Both the position numbers and the translations under genes were made by a program. Under the pieces are notes generated by a model, which was given only the letters and a program-made list of their open reading frames with translations, searched no databases and was not told the origin of the DNA. A stretch of 64,000 nt of DNA. Source: Marsupella aquatica. Lineage: Eukaryota; Marchantiophyta. Shown piece after piece: positions 1 to 11,000 of this stretch (its first letter is position 1; each line of letters starts with the position of its first letter). Location of the stretch: assembly GCA_973895155.1 (NCBI GenBank), contig OZ316898.1, positions 11,656,001 through 11,720,000 on the forward strand. Direction: 5' to 3'.

Positions 1-452
1 GCACTATTCAGCCCCATCAATTTCCAGGTAGGACTGGTAGGAACAAACATCACAAGCTCATTGATTGGGACAGGAAATGCAGACAAGACATTAGCAACAT
101 TGCTCCTCACTTTTCACACTTAGTCTGGACCTGTAGCAAGAGGAAGGCTGAAGAGAGATGCCAACACTCTAGACATTTTGGTCCGTGAGAGATGATCAAT
201 AGATACCAATGTTGGCTTAGATATGAGAAACACAACATTGTGAAGCTGAATTGGCTTACTATGGACAACTTGTTCACGTGGCTCTTTAGAACTTCCTGGC
301 CAGACTGACTCTAGCTGCTTTTGGGGGTGGGGGGGTGCAGGTTAGCCCCCCGGGCCTCATGGCTCCACGTGGGCTTTGTTGCCTCTTGCTTGGGTGGTTC
401 TGCCCCCTCGCTTGCTATAAAGCTCTTTTTTTTATTAATAGTGAAAAAAAGT

Positions 453-670
453 TAAAGGACCACATGACCAATCTGCACTCAAAGAGCATTCTCCCATAAG
501 CAAATTGGGTGCATCCAGGTCACCAGAAGTATTTTGTCATTTTTGTATGAGTACTAAAGCAAACAGCAATTTTTGTGCATTTACAAAAGAAATTGCTCTA
601 ATGATAAGGGACTACATGACCAATCTGCACTCAAACAACATTGTCCAAGCAAAGCCAACCAGAGCCAAGT
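453..670 (+). repeat. Imperfect direct repeat, two copies about 150 bp apart
   Basis: A block containing CATGACCAATCTGCACTCAA occurs near 463 and again near 613, with similar flanking bases. The two copies have diverged and the spacer is unrelated. It looks like an old local duplication, possibly of a transposon fragment. Confidence 0.6.
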
Positions 671-990
671 TACCAAAATAAATTAATATATCAGGAGATT
701 TTTTGGGTCAATATTTAAAGCTAAAAAATTTAAAAAGTGAATTATTTTGTCCCCAATTTTGTCCACCCCAAAGGTGGCGTACAATGGTGGTTTAAACATA
801 TAGTTTATGTACATAATGCAGGTTACCGGTGTGTAATCGCTTTTTGAGGTACCTGCTATTTCCATAATCTCTTGCCCAGATGTAACCTTTTTCTGGCAAC
901 GAGCTCCAACAGCGAGCTCAAAAGGCACAAAACATAGAAGGGCGGGCAGCAGCGAGCTCCAAAAGCACAAAATACAAGCATGAATATAGT

Positions 991-1140
991 CATTATCCTA
1001 TATAGAATGTACTAACTTATGCACTGTGGCTAGTAACCACAGACCAGACCATCATTATCTTATGTAGAATGCACTTATGCATGGTGGCTAGTAACCCCAT
1101 ACCAGACCATCATTATCCAATACATAATGCACTTATACAC
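991..1140 (+). repeat. Tandem repeat of about 60 bp, 2.5 copies
   Basis: Units begin CATTATC near 991, 1053 and 1111. Each contains a variant of GTGGCTAGTAACC followed by CAGACCA. Copies differ by several substitutions and small indels. No coding potential was recognised. Confidence 0.65.
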
Positions 1141-1749
1141 GATTTACTGTAACTCTATGAAAACCATAGTTCCTTTGAGGTATTTGCTTCAAGGTATTTA
1201 CTTGATAGAACCCCTGAGTTTTGGGGTAAGTTGATTCAAGGTCTATCAAGGTCAATCAATGGTCTGGGTCATTTAGGGGTCCTATCAAATAACACTTTTC
1301 ATTTTTGGGGTATGATCAAGAAATAACTCTAGTGTAGTTCCTCCCCTCCAAAGTTTGGTTTACTGAAAATTCTGTCAGAAAGGCATCTTCTCGGCATGCA
1401 AAACATTTCTGGAGTCCCTTGCTATTTTCACAATCTGTTGCCTAGAAATAACCTTTTTTGGACAGAAATTGTGTATTATAATGCATGTCTAAGTAGGGGT
1501 TCTAGCCCTGAACCAGGCTCCAACAAAACAAGAAAACCTTCCTAGCTGCCACTGGTTAGGTTTTCTTCAATTTCTGGTCACAGGGTTACAGGTTAGTAAC
1601 CCCAACCAGACCTCATTAGGGCATGTCAAAGCTTAACCATAAGAATAGTCTTATGGCTGAAACTTTTTGGACATAAAGTTCTTATGGGACATGTATTTAG
1701 GTAGTGGGTACAGAATTATGTCATGACCATAAACTACTTTTATGTCCTT

Positions 1750-2040
1750 GGTAGTATCTTCCTTATGGAGCTGTTTTGACACGCCTTATAAGGGTCATAA
1801 AAGATTTCTATGTCCTTGGCGGCATCTCTCTTATAAGGGCCACAAAAGATTTCTATGTCCTTGGCAGTATCTCTATTTTGATACTCCCCATTTGGCCCTA
1901 TCTCTTTTATGGAGCTGTTTTGACCCACCCTATTATCCTATACGTACCAGATCTCTTTTATGGAGCTATTTTGACACACAGTCCCTATTTGGCAGCATCT
2001 CTTTTATCTCTTTTATGGAGCTGTTTTGACACACCCTATA
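1750..2040 (+). repeat. Degenerate short tandem array (TTATGGAGCTGTTTTGACAC family)
   Basis: The core TTATGGAGCTGTTTTGACAC recurs near 1763, 1907, 1958 and 2014. It is interleaved with two copies of a unit containing AAGATTTCTATGTCCTTGGC near 1800 and 1850. The array keeps reading frames open on both strands by chance, so the short ORFs here are not evidence of genes. Confidence 0.65.
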
Positions 2041-2340
2041 TAGCATTATAGCATGCTCATCCATCCTGGAACATGTTTGAGTTTTTGTCTTGTAGTGATT
2101 TGAAAGTAAATAAAATATGAGAACATAACTAGAAGGATTGGTGCACAGTGACCAATGAAAAGTACAATCAAGGATGCTACCATGAGTGCATTTAATTCAA
2201 TGTCTTCATGAATGACACCCATTTCAATAAAAATCATAAACCTGGGAAAAGAAAGACTTAAGGGAAATTTAAGACACAATCAGAAACATTTCTGTCACTC
2301 ATGAGAATACTTTGTTCAAGTGGTGGAGCCATTCCTTTTT

Positions 2341-2414
2341 CTTTGATAAATCACAAACATCAAAATTTTTAAGGAGGCTTTGATAAATCACAAACATCAA
2401 AATTTTTAAGGAGG
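2341..2414 (+). repeat. Perfect 37-bp tandem duplication
   Basis: The 37-bp unit starting CTTTGATAAATCACAAAC at 2341 is repeated exactly at 2378. The exact match shows a recent duplication in otherwise diverged repeat DNA. Confidence 0.9.
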
Positions 2415-3550
2415 CTGCCAAAATAAGTTCAAAATACTCTATAATCTTAAAATTATAGAGGTACACAAATTAAATAAAAATGTATATTATACACAGGCTG
2501 CCCCTTGATAAGGCACATTGAAATAAAAATATGTGACACCAAAACTTTGAATAAGACAAAATAAAGGTGTATTCACCATATAGCACTTTCAAAAGTTTAC
2601 GTGATACGTATAGGAATACCATAGTTCCTCCCATAGTCCCATTCCAAAGTTTGCGCTGGCAAGCACTCGGCTGATGAGACAGTCTCTCAGACTCTGAGCC
2701 GTCAGTGAGTGCTCTGTCTGGTCGAATAACGCACAGGATTCCCACTTTTTGAGCTTGAGAGGAGTGTAGAAGATTGCAAAAAGAACCACCATGCCGATCC
2801 AGCTTGTTCAATTTACTCGCCTGCTGCCTGCAATCGAAGCTATCGGGTCCTGATCGTCCATCTCTCTTCTCCGGACGTCGAGTGAGCGGCTTCGTCTTTC
2901 TTTCCCTCGTCATCGACTACCAGCGTTTTTTATGGTTGACGTGCGATTCCATTTTCGTCAGTGAATGCAGGTGAAGTTTATGTTGAAGTTGATGTTGAAG
3001 CTGATGAAAGTTTGCTCCTCATTGTGCTGGCCCATGGAGGCAGGTACAGAGGGCGGGCTCGAGTGAATTGAAATTTGGCATTCTGGTAAACATTCAAAAG
3101 AAGATCTCGCGCAAAATGCCATTTGATAGAATAGTAGAAGCGTAGGAGTGTGTGCTTGCCTGCCTGGGAGTGAGGAATGTCGCGAGATTTCGAGATCGCT
3201 CGGGCCGGCGAAGGGGAGGGGACGGGAGGGCGGGGCAATGTGAATAGATGAGGTGATGTGAGACTCATGCTGTGAATTGACGAAATGAGTGTGGTCGCCT
3301 TTCATCACTGTACAGTCGTTGAGGAAGGACAGACAATGTTGTGCATTAGGGTTCAGCAGGTAAAGGAATGGCAGTAGCGGGGCAAGGAGGAGAGGAGAGG
3401 TTGATGATTCGATCGGATCGGATAGATCGATCAGGGCGGCGAGCAGAAGAGCGAGCGAACGGGCTGGTGGTGAATCGTATTGGATATGGTGGCCGGGGGG
3501 CCGGGGAGTTGTGGTGAACTGAGATGAGGGGAGGATGATGGGATGAGACA

Positions 3551-6500
3551 ATGGAGGCCGACAAAGCCAGCACGCGGAATGTGGTGATCGACTTCCTGCT
3601 GGGAGAGCACTACCTGCTCAGCGCTTTCGAGCTCTACCATGAGCTGTTGGAGGACGGGCAGGCGGCAGCAGCCGTCAAGCTGCACTCGTTCTTCACGGAC
3701 CCGGACATGTATCCCCCCGAGCAAATGCGCGCCCTGCAGAGCATCGATGCGCAGTTGCTTGCCGACGAGAGGGAGGCCGCCAGTGAGCGAGCGGCTGTCT
3801 CGGAGTACGAATTGCGGCTTGCCCGAGAGGACATCCTCAGCCTCCAGGAGAAGTTGGAGAGCCTCCGAAATGCCGAACGCGCAACAGTGCTGAAGGAGAG
3901 TTCAGCAGAGCTCCATGGAGATGTTGGATTAGAGAATCACATTAATAATAATGGTGATAATAGTGATGGCAGTAACTTCCAGGGCAAGGAGAAGAAGAGG
4001 AGCTACAGAGATCTGCCGCCGGTGGGTGACATGGAGAGGAGAGATCTGACATGTGCGGTGACGGAATTTCTAGTCTCCGCTGGGTACAAGCTGACGGCAA
4101 TGACTCTCCACGAGGAGGTGGATCAGGATTTGGATGACTGGCCGAACCAGGTCCCGGATGCTCTTCGCCGATATTATCTCTCCTTTCTCTCTTCCTCCGT
4201 TGATGCTGTTGAGGAGAAGGCCGGGTTACAGGCTGAGAATGCCTCTCTTCAAGCTGAGAATGCAGCCCTGGTCAGAGCCAAGGAAGCAGTTGAGAATGAA
4301 CTCCAGTCTGTGACTAGAGCTCTGGAGGGTGCGAGGAAAGATGGCAAGGAGAAAGACCGTCAATTTCGGCAGCTGAAGGAATCACTAAATGTGGCAGAAA
4401 AGCAGTTGAATGAATTCAGGTCAGAAATCACTTCACTGAAAGTTGAGTTGGAAATGTCAAACCGAGATATCGAAACTCACCAACCCTCAGCGGCTCTAGC
4501 AGCTCCTGAAGCTCTCGAGGTTCCAGAGGTTGTGCCTTTGGCTGGAGAGGATGGGACAGAGATAGATGTTAATGACAGCAATCCTCCTGATTCAACTGAA
4601 ACTGAGGAGGATGACGAGGAGGAGGCAGAGGCAAGGGCTGTTTTTGGGTCACCAATCTCTTCAAGGTCTAGTACTGTCAAAGAGGAGGCAAGTTTAGTTT
4701 CATCTATCGCGGTTAATGGCCATACAGCTGAACCGGAAGAAGAAGGATTCAAAAATATGTTGACACCTGAGGAGCAGCTGGATGTACATGAAAACCGAAG
4801 AGAGCCCGACGAACAGCAGCTGCACCAAGAATCAGAAGTGCACACTGTCCGAATTCTTGCTGATGCGCTGCCCAGAATTGTGCCATATGTTCTAATCAAT
4901 TACAGGGAAGAGCTTCTGCCCCTTATCATATGTGCGATTGAGCGTCATCCTGACGACACTGTTCGAGATTTGCTGACTAACACACTCTTTAATTTGATAA
5001 AGAGGCCTGATGAGCAACAAAGGCGAGTGATTATGGACGCTTGTGTCACTCTAGCCAGAAATGTTGGCGAGGTCCGAACGGAAACCGAGTTGCTGCCTCA
5101 ATGCTGGGAGCAAATAGATCACAAGTACGAGGAGAGAAGGGTTTTAGTGGCTCAGTCGTGTGGAGAATTGGGGCAGTTTGTTAAGCCAGATATGCGCCCG
5201 TCTTTGATTCTGTCAATTGTCCAGCAACTAATTGAAGATGAAGCCACTGTTGTGCGGGAGGCTGCCGCCCATAATTTGGCCCTTCTTCTTCCACTGTTTC
5301 CCAATTTGGACAAGTTCTTCAAGGTGGAAGAGTTTCTGTTTTCGCTGGTCTGTGACCCAGCTGGGAACGTGGTTGAAACCAGCCTGAAGCAGCTGCTTCC
5401 GGCTTTGATTGCTTGGGCCAAGCCCGACAAGCAGCTTCTGAGCCATCTTCTAAGTACACTCCTGTCCCGTCTTTTGGGGTCAGTGCAACGTTGTCCACCC
5501 TTTTCAACTTTGCAGGATTCTCTCGAATTCCAGCTCCGGATTTTGGGAGAAAGGGAAAGGTGGGTGGCGGATGCCTTGTTGAGAACTTTAATTGCGCTGT
5601 TACCAGAGGTGCGACGTGTTGCATCTGAAAGCTGTCCATTTCCAGACATATTTTTTGAGGAGGAAGAGGAATTGGATGCGTTTTACTCCGAGGAATTGCT
5701 GAAGCTATATCTAAGGTCAAACGTGGAATGGCCCGATTTCGATTGGCTTCCTGAGGACTGCTTCCCGGCACTGCTGCATCTGGCCAGCATGCTGCCGCCC
5801 AGAGAGGAGGGTCTCCGCACTCGGCTGGCACAACTTCTCAGGACAGTGGGCAAACTTTTTGGTGTAACCTATCTAACCACCATTATCTTGCCGATTTTCT
5901 TGATGGCTTCTGGTGATTTTGCTGATACCTCCCATTTGTCATTACGACTTGCGAAGAGGATAAAGGGATTCAAGCCATTAACACCAAAAGCGGAGCAGTT
6001 GGCTCGCACTTGCGTGCTCCCCTTGCTACTCGCTGGAGTGCTCGGGGCCCCGAACATGCCAGGGGAAAGTCTTGCAAATTACTTGAGGGACTTGGTATTG
6101 CAATCTAGCATCAACCATGGCTCCTGGACGAATGTCCACTCTCCAGAGCTTGTCGATGCAGTGAGATTTCTCTGTACTTTTAAGGAACACCTTGATGTCG
6201 TCATTGGCGTCCTTTGGGACTGTGTGGTCAACCCCAATGCAAATGTAAAAGCTACAGCTGCTGTTCTCTTTAAATCGTTTGTCCCATACATTGATTTGAG
6301 ACTGGCCACCCAACAGGTTTTGCCGGCATTGGTAACTCTTGGGTCAGACACAAATCTGGTTGTGAGATATGCCAGCATTGATGCTTTTGGAGCGGTAGCA
6401 CAACACTTTAACGACGATGCTGTTGTGGACAAGATCAGGGTACAGATGGATGCTTTTCTGGACGACGATGGATCCCACGAAGCAACCATTGCAGTTGTAC

Positions 6501-7018
6501 GCGCACTTGCTGCTGCAGTTCCCCTAACTTCGCCGAGTCTTCGAGACTATCTGATGCAAAAGCTTGTAGTTTTGTCAGCAGCAACAAACCAGAACTCCAA
6601 TCTTGCAAGGCGGAGAGAAAAAGTGGACGCCTTCTGCGAAGCCATCCGTGCCCTGGATGCAACAGATATTTCGGCCACTAGTGTGAAGGATCTTCTGGTT
6701 CCTACCATTCAGAACCTTTTGAAAGACATGGATGCTCTGGATCCAGCTCACAAAGAAGCATTGGAGGTGATAGTCAGAGAGAGAGCAGGAGGGCTGCGGT
6801 TGGACCTACTCAGCAAACACCTGAGGAAAACATCAATGGGTGGCCTTTTTGGAGAAGGGGGATACTTGGGTACTCCATCTGGCACCAGTCAACCCCCAAC
6901 AATACCCGAGTCTTCAACACTCGAACCCACTCCTTCTCCTTCCACTACTCCTGCCCAACCAGCAGAAGGGCGATTGAAGTTCTGGAGAACGTTAAGAGGC
7001 ACAGGCAGTGAGACTTGA
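3551..7018 (+). CDS. RELCH-like protein (LisH, coiled coil, HEAT repeats), intronless
   Basis: A single open frame encodes 1155 residues from ATG 3551 to TGA 7016. The N-terminus (about 8-36) is a LisH motif (FLLGEHYLLSAFELYHELL). A short coiled coil and a basic linker follow, then a second LisH-like helix pair at about 162-190 (AVTEFLVSAGYKLTAMTLHE). Next come a long coiled coil (about 217-307), an acidic stretch (about 343-363, EEDDEEEAEA) and HEAT-type helical repeats from about 430 to 1075. The tail is rich in Pro, Ser and Thr. This order matches RELCH/KIAA1468 and its plant homologues. The animal protein binds RAB11 and helps move cholesterol between recycling endosomes and the trans-Golgi; the plant role is not established. 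The gene has no intron, although every other recognised gene here is spliced. Confidence 0.88.
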   Translation: MEADKASTRNVVIDFLLGEHYLLSAFELYHELLEDGQAAAAVKLHSFFTDPDMYPPEQMRALQSIDAQLLADEREAASERAAVSEYELRLAREDILSLQEKLESLRNAERATVLKESSAELHGDVGLENHINNNGDNSDGSNFQGKEKKRSYRDLPPVGDMERRDLTCAVTEFLVSAGYKLTAMTLHEEVDQDLDDWPNQVPDALRRYYLSFLSSSVDAVEEKAGLQAENASLQAENAALVRAKEAVENELQSVTRALEGARKDGKEKDRQFRQLKESLNVAEKQLNEFRSEITSLKVELEMSNRDIETHQPSAALAAPEALEVPEVVPLAGEDGTEIDVNDSNPPDSTETEEDDEEEAEARAVFGSPISSRSSTVKEEASLVSSIAVNGHTAEPEEEGFKNMLTPEEQLDVHENRREPDEQQLHQESEVHTVRILADALPRIVPYVLINYREELLPLIICAIERHPDDTVRDLLTNTLFNLIKRPDEQQRRVIMDACVTLARNVGEVRTETELLPQCWEQIDHKYEERRVLVAQSCGELGQFVKPDMRPSLILSIVQQLIEDEATVVREAAAHNLALLLPLFPNLDKFFKVEEFLFSLVCDPAGNVVETSLKQLLPALIAWAKPDKQLLSHLLSTLLSRLLGSVQRCPPFSTLQDSLEFQLRILGERERWVADALLRTLIALLPEVRRVASESCPFPDIFFEEEEELDAFYSEELLKLYLRSNVEWPDFDWLPEDCFPALLHLASMLPPREEGLRTRLAQLLRTVGKLFGVTYLTTIILPIFLMASGDFADTSHLSLRLAKRIKGFKPLTPKAEQLARTCVLPLLLAGVLGAPNMPGESLANYLRDLVLQSSINHGSWTNVHSPELVDAVRFLCTFKEHLDVVIGVLWDCVVNPNANVKATAAVLFKSFVPYIDLRLATQQVLPALVTLGSDTNLVVRYASIDAFGAVAQHFNDDAVVDKIRVQMDAFLDDDGSHEATIAVVRALAAAVPLTSPSLRDYLMQKLVVLSAATNQNSNLARRREKVDAFCEAIRALDATDISATSVKDLLVPTIQNLLKDMDALDPAHKEALEVIVRERAGGLRLDLLSKHLRKTSMGGLFGEGGYLGTPSGTSQPPTIPESSTLEPTPSPSTTPAQPAEGRLKFWRTLRGTGSET

Positions 7019-8076
7019 TATTTGTTCTCGTTAATGTAAAGTAAGGTCATGCAAACTTGCCCCAAATTCAGTAGTCCGAACGTCGTCTTGGGGGCTGAAT
7101 TTCGTGCAAGTTCTATGACCTTCTTGAGATCCTAGCTCTCAGACTGTGTCATCCAATTTACTGTGGGAAGAAAGCTCTGCCATCGGTTTCCTACACCTTG
7201 AATCTTCGTGGAATTCTCCATTCTTTACTGAAAACAAAAGCTATTATGTTCGGTTCACGTTCTGGAACTGGCAACGGACACAGACGGCACCTTACTGTAG
7301 AGAGCTTTATGCGTCATTGATCTTTGAAGAGCTCGACAATTTATTTCTGATCGAATTTTTGTGTAGAGTAGAACTACCTAATGAGCAAAATTGTGTTCAT
7401 TCGAGACCAAATCCATAAGCTGGTCCACGTCTTTCAGTCGTTCAATGAACCCTAATGTTTACGTTATTCACACACTCAGGGGTAAGACCTCTCCCTCTTC
7501 TTCAGGGCTTGGGTCTGTAATCACTATGTACTTTATAAAATTGTTTCCCTTTTTATCATATAAAAAGTCAATGTGTGGCTATAGATTTCACTCTTGTTCC
7601 ATCTCTGTGCAGTGTCACTCTTGGGCCACTGAAGAAATGCCATTGGCTAGATTCTCATGTGTAATGATTATATACACAATGGCCAATACGTATCTCTAAA
7701 GGCTAGATGGCTACATTGTCTTGTGTAATTAAACGCAGTGGTTTCATTCGAACTTCTCCTACTCACATGTACGGAATATGCCAGTTTTACGAGGCAAACA
7801 TCATTAGACCCTCTGTAAAAAACAACCAACATTTCACTCTGCCAGATTTATGAAGCAAACAGCATTGGGCGCTTCGTAAAAAGGGTCCGAAACAGCTACA
7901 GACGTGCACCAGGATTCGAATGCATGTAATGCAGAGCGTCACAAGTCAGATAGTCACTAGACAGTTGTACCAGCAACATCATAAACCCAATTTATTGATA
8001 AATTAGTGTACATTGAAAGGGTTGTGCCCCAAGTTGATTAAACATGGATCACCAGTTTGCAGAGTACGAACTTGAG
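7019..8076. other. Intergenic region between convergent genes
   Basis: Probable 3' untranslated sequence of the RELCH-like gene, followed by a repeat with a degenerate tRNA-like head (separate entry). The minus-strand gene ends at 8077, so both neighbours are transcribed toward this stretch. No further gene was seen. Confidence 0.5.
7775..7985 (-). repeat. Candidate tRNA-derived SINE remnant
   Basis: Read on the minus strand, a segment ending near 7910 carries TGGTACAACTG, which fits a pol III A box. About 45 bases later CATTCGAATCC matches nine of eleven B-box positions. The stem pairings of a working tRNA are missing, so it is not a tRNA gene. Downstream on the same strand two imperfect units of about 40 bp follow (7840-7881 and 7779-7818), each ending near CTGGCA. 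A tRNA-like head with an unrelated body is the layout of a SINE. No poly-A tail or target duplication was identified. Confidence 0.35.
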
Positions 8077-11000
8077 TTAGCAGGGGAGCGACATCTCAGA
8101 GCACAGTGTCCAAGCCCAGTTCTTGGCTCCGGCCCGAATAGAAACAAATTGATCTGGGGAGATCTCATGTCTCCATTCACAACCTAATGAACGGCCTTCT
8201 GTTGGAAAATTCCTGAAACAGTAACACCAAAGTAGACAAAATCGAATCACTGTCTAGGCCCAAACATTATCTATTTATAACGGCTTTTGCAGAAAATCTT
8301 GTTAACAACCCGCCCAACAACGTACTTTAGATGAGAGACTCGGCCAAACACCACTTCACTTCTTGTGGGCTTTGAATAAAACGTTTTGCAAAACAGTTCA
8401 TTTTCTTGTCCTTGAGTTTACAACATAGGGATAGATGTGTACATACCTTGACATCTGCAGAAGATGCATTCAGATACATTTAATTTCATGATACAGAATG
8501 GGTCCAATTAACCATCTAGGAACGATACGACATTCCATATTGTGAAAACAGCAGGGCCTTCTAGCAGCAGGAACCAGCTTAAAAGTATTGATAGTCCACC
8601 CAAGGCAGAAGCCACCTACCTGTAGGTCCACATCCAGCTATTCTTCTTGGTGGTGAGGGATGTTGTGACATCCCATTTTGGAGGACCTCGATGGTACTTA
8701 GTAAGCTTTAACACTAGATTCCCTCTCCCGTTCAGTTGATGCTTTCCTTCAAAGCTGTCACGAACAACAATGCACGCATCATGTACACAGCTAAAGTCCA
8801 TCACCGCCAAACTTCTCGCACACTACTCATTCGATTATAGTCTCAATATCGCATTCTGATAGATATGTTGGCTGACAAATACAGGACTAGCCCACAACAG
8901 GATGGTGCACAGACGACGTATAGCCAGTAACTCGTAGCGCTCGCGGCTATAAGGATGTTATAAGCCAAAAATGTCAATCTGGACATACCTTGTGGAATCC
9001 TCTTGCTTCAGATTGGTGTTGAAACATGCACCAACCATGATTTGATCATGGATCTTTTGCATAGCGTTCATACAGAACTTCTGGTCCCCGTTCAAGTCAG
9101 TTGCAAGACTGCACCCATACAATTTTTGCATCACATAACTGAGCACGGAATGAAATATTAGCTACAAAGGTAATCAAAATCTCTCTGGAGTTCCTCTTCC
9201 GCCATATTCGGACTGAAAGTATACTCCAAGTCAAATCAATGATCGAATAGAAATGACTGCCACGATGCCACCGACTGGTCAACTACACCATCACCACATT
9301 CGGAAATTAGCCTAAGTTGGAAATTGACGTCGTTAGACTAACGCTAACGCAGGTTTTCGCTTTAGATGCTTTGGCTTTGGTAAAACTAGCCTCATATGAA
9401 AAGGGTACGTTAAGATATAGTGTTGTCCATAGTAAACTAAGTTGTAAGCTACATATTTACCTAGTTCAGAAGTAGTGTGGGACAGACAAACTTAAAGGTG
9501 GAACTCAATTTATCTAGTTCAAAACTAGTATTGATCACACTGAACGTTGCAGAGGGTGTACTTAATTTTTCGCAGAACAAGGACACCAAACTGATCCGGA
9601 ACAAAACTCTCGAGTTTCAAGTGAGCCCGTCCACAAATTGTTCACTCCTCCAACAGTGATTCTCACCTGCTAGAAAGGAAACCTGATCTCCACACTGGAA
9701 TGGTAGCCATCAACCTTAGTGCATTTTGGCCCCTGCCACCAAGAATAATCTTAACAGGCATCATTTGCAACATTACATCAAATAATGTTTATTGGCCATC
9801 CATTTTAGTCGGAACACAATGCTTTCAAAAATCCCGAGTCCTCCCGTCGGATCCTACGTAACATACAGAAATATCTAATTTAGCTCAGACCCAACAGAGC
9901 AGCCACTTCCACGAGTAAAGAAATGCAAACCTCAAATCTGAGATGATGGAGTTCAAAAATACGATATCGTTCAGCACATTTCTTGCTTGAAGCTTCAAAA
10001 GTCTTTCACCTGTTCTCAAGTTGGTCATTATGCTCTCCAAGACCTATCCAGGAAACATCATGGGTCGATTGTTACAGAGTAGCCATTTCCGGCACCGAGA
10101 TCATGATATCAACAGAAAGTACTTCGACCAAAAACCCACGACCTGGCAAAAGAAGAGAAAGTTATCCGAACCGAGCAAGATATCGACAACACTCGTCTCA
10201 GAGTACACAGCGGATTAATGTTGCTCACCTCTTGGTTGCCTATTTTCTTCTCCCTTTGCAGCTCCACTTCGAATGAGCAATCACCAGACGAGCTTGTGCA
10301 CAAACTGGGGAGAACATATCGCTATCAGCTCCAGAACTATGGAAGAAAATGTAGCGAAATCCCTTTCTGAATTCGTATGATACAAGCTAGAGACTGTTGG
10401 CTTATCGCTAAGAGTCAACATATGTACACATGTTTCCTGGTACTCAATAGGAGTTCGAAAGTTAATTCCCCGCAGTTGCGAGACAATCAGCGGAAGATCC
10501 AATTCTCAGATCCACATTCTCTCCGTGTTGGTGTTATGATTCGCAGTTCCTTTAAGTTCAGACTTCAGTATTTCCGTCGCGGTTATACTCAACAAAGGTT
10601 CAACTTATGGTTATGTCGACGTAGTAGCTACAACTAACAAGGAATTAAGGCTCGAAAATGTTTTCAAGTGACCAATCCTCGAAATGAAAAACTAGAGTCC
10701 CAGAAACCGCTCGTACTTACTTGGTAGATAAAGTGGAGTAGTTTATGAAGCTATGCGTGGTATTGACGTTAAAATTATTTCCTGCCAAAGTCAAAAGGAT
10801 CAATATGTAAGACCTTTCTGAACCTAATTACGAAAGACTGGCCACACGGCCTCACAAGGGGAATGCTACAACTTTTAAAGTACTTATCCCAGTGATGCAA
10901 ACAACTCCTTAGGCACGACAAACACTGTTTAGCTTAAGAATAGCATAAGCATGGCCTAGAGGGACCGAAAATTAGATAACATAAACTTAGAAAGGGGACG

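Larger units (their letters stand above)
1..3550. other. Repeat-rich intergenic region upstream of the RELCH-like gene
   Basis: No gene is supported here. The stretch is AT-rich with short direct repeats (listed separately) up to about 2.4 kb. From about 2.8 kb it becomes GC-richer and probably holds the promoter and 5' untranslated leader of the gene that starts at 3551. ORFs of 60-200 codons occur on both strands near 2.5-3.5 kb, but they overlap one another, mostly lack good start contexts and resemble no family I know. I treat them as chance. Confidence 0.6.

Noticed and set aside
4477-5831. Minus-strand frames of 70-170 codons inside the RELCH-like gene
   Set aside because: Low-complexity Ser-rich shadows of the real plus-strand coding sequence.
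9986-10009. Possible 24-nt intron in the unknown minus-strand gene
   Set aside because: It has GT and AG ends but is far too short to splice, and reading through keeps the frame open (GERLLKLQ), so I treated 10043-9931 as one exon.
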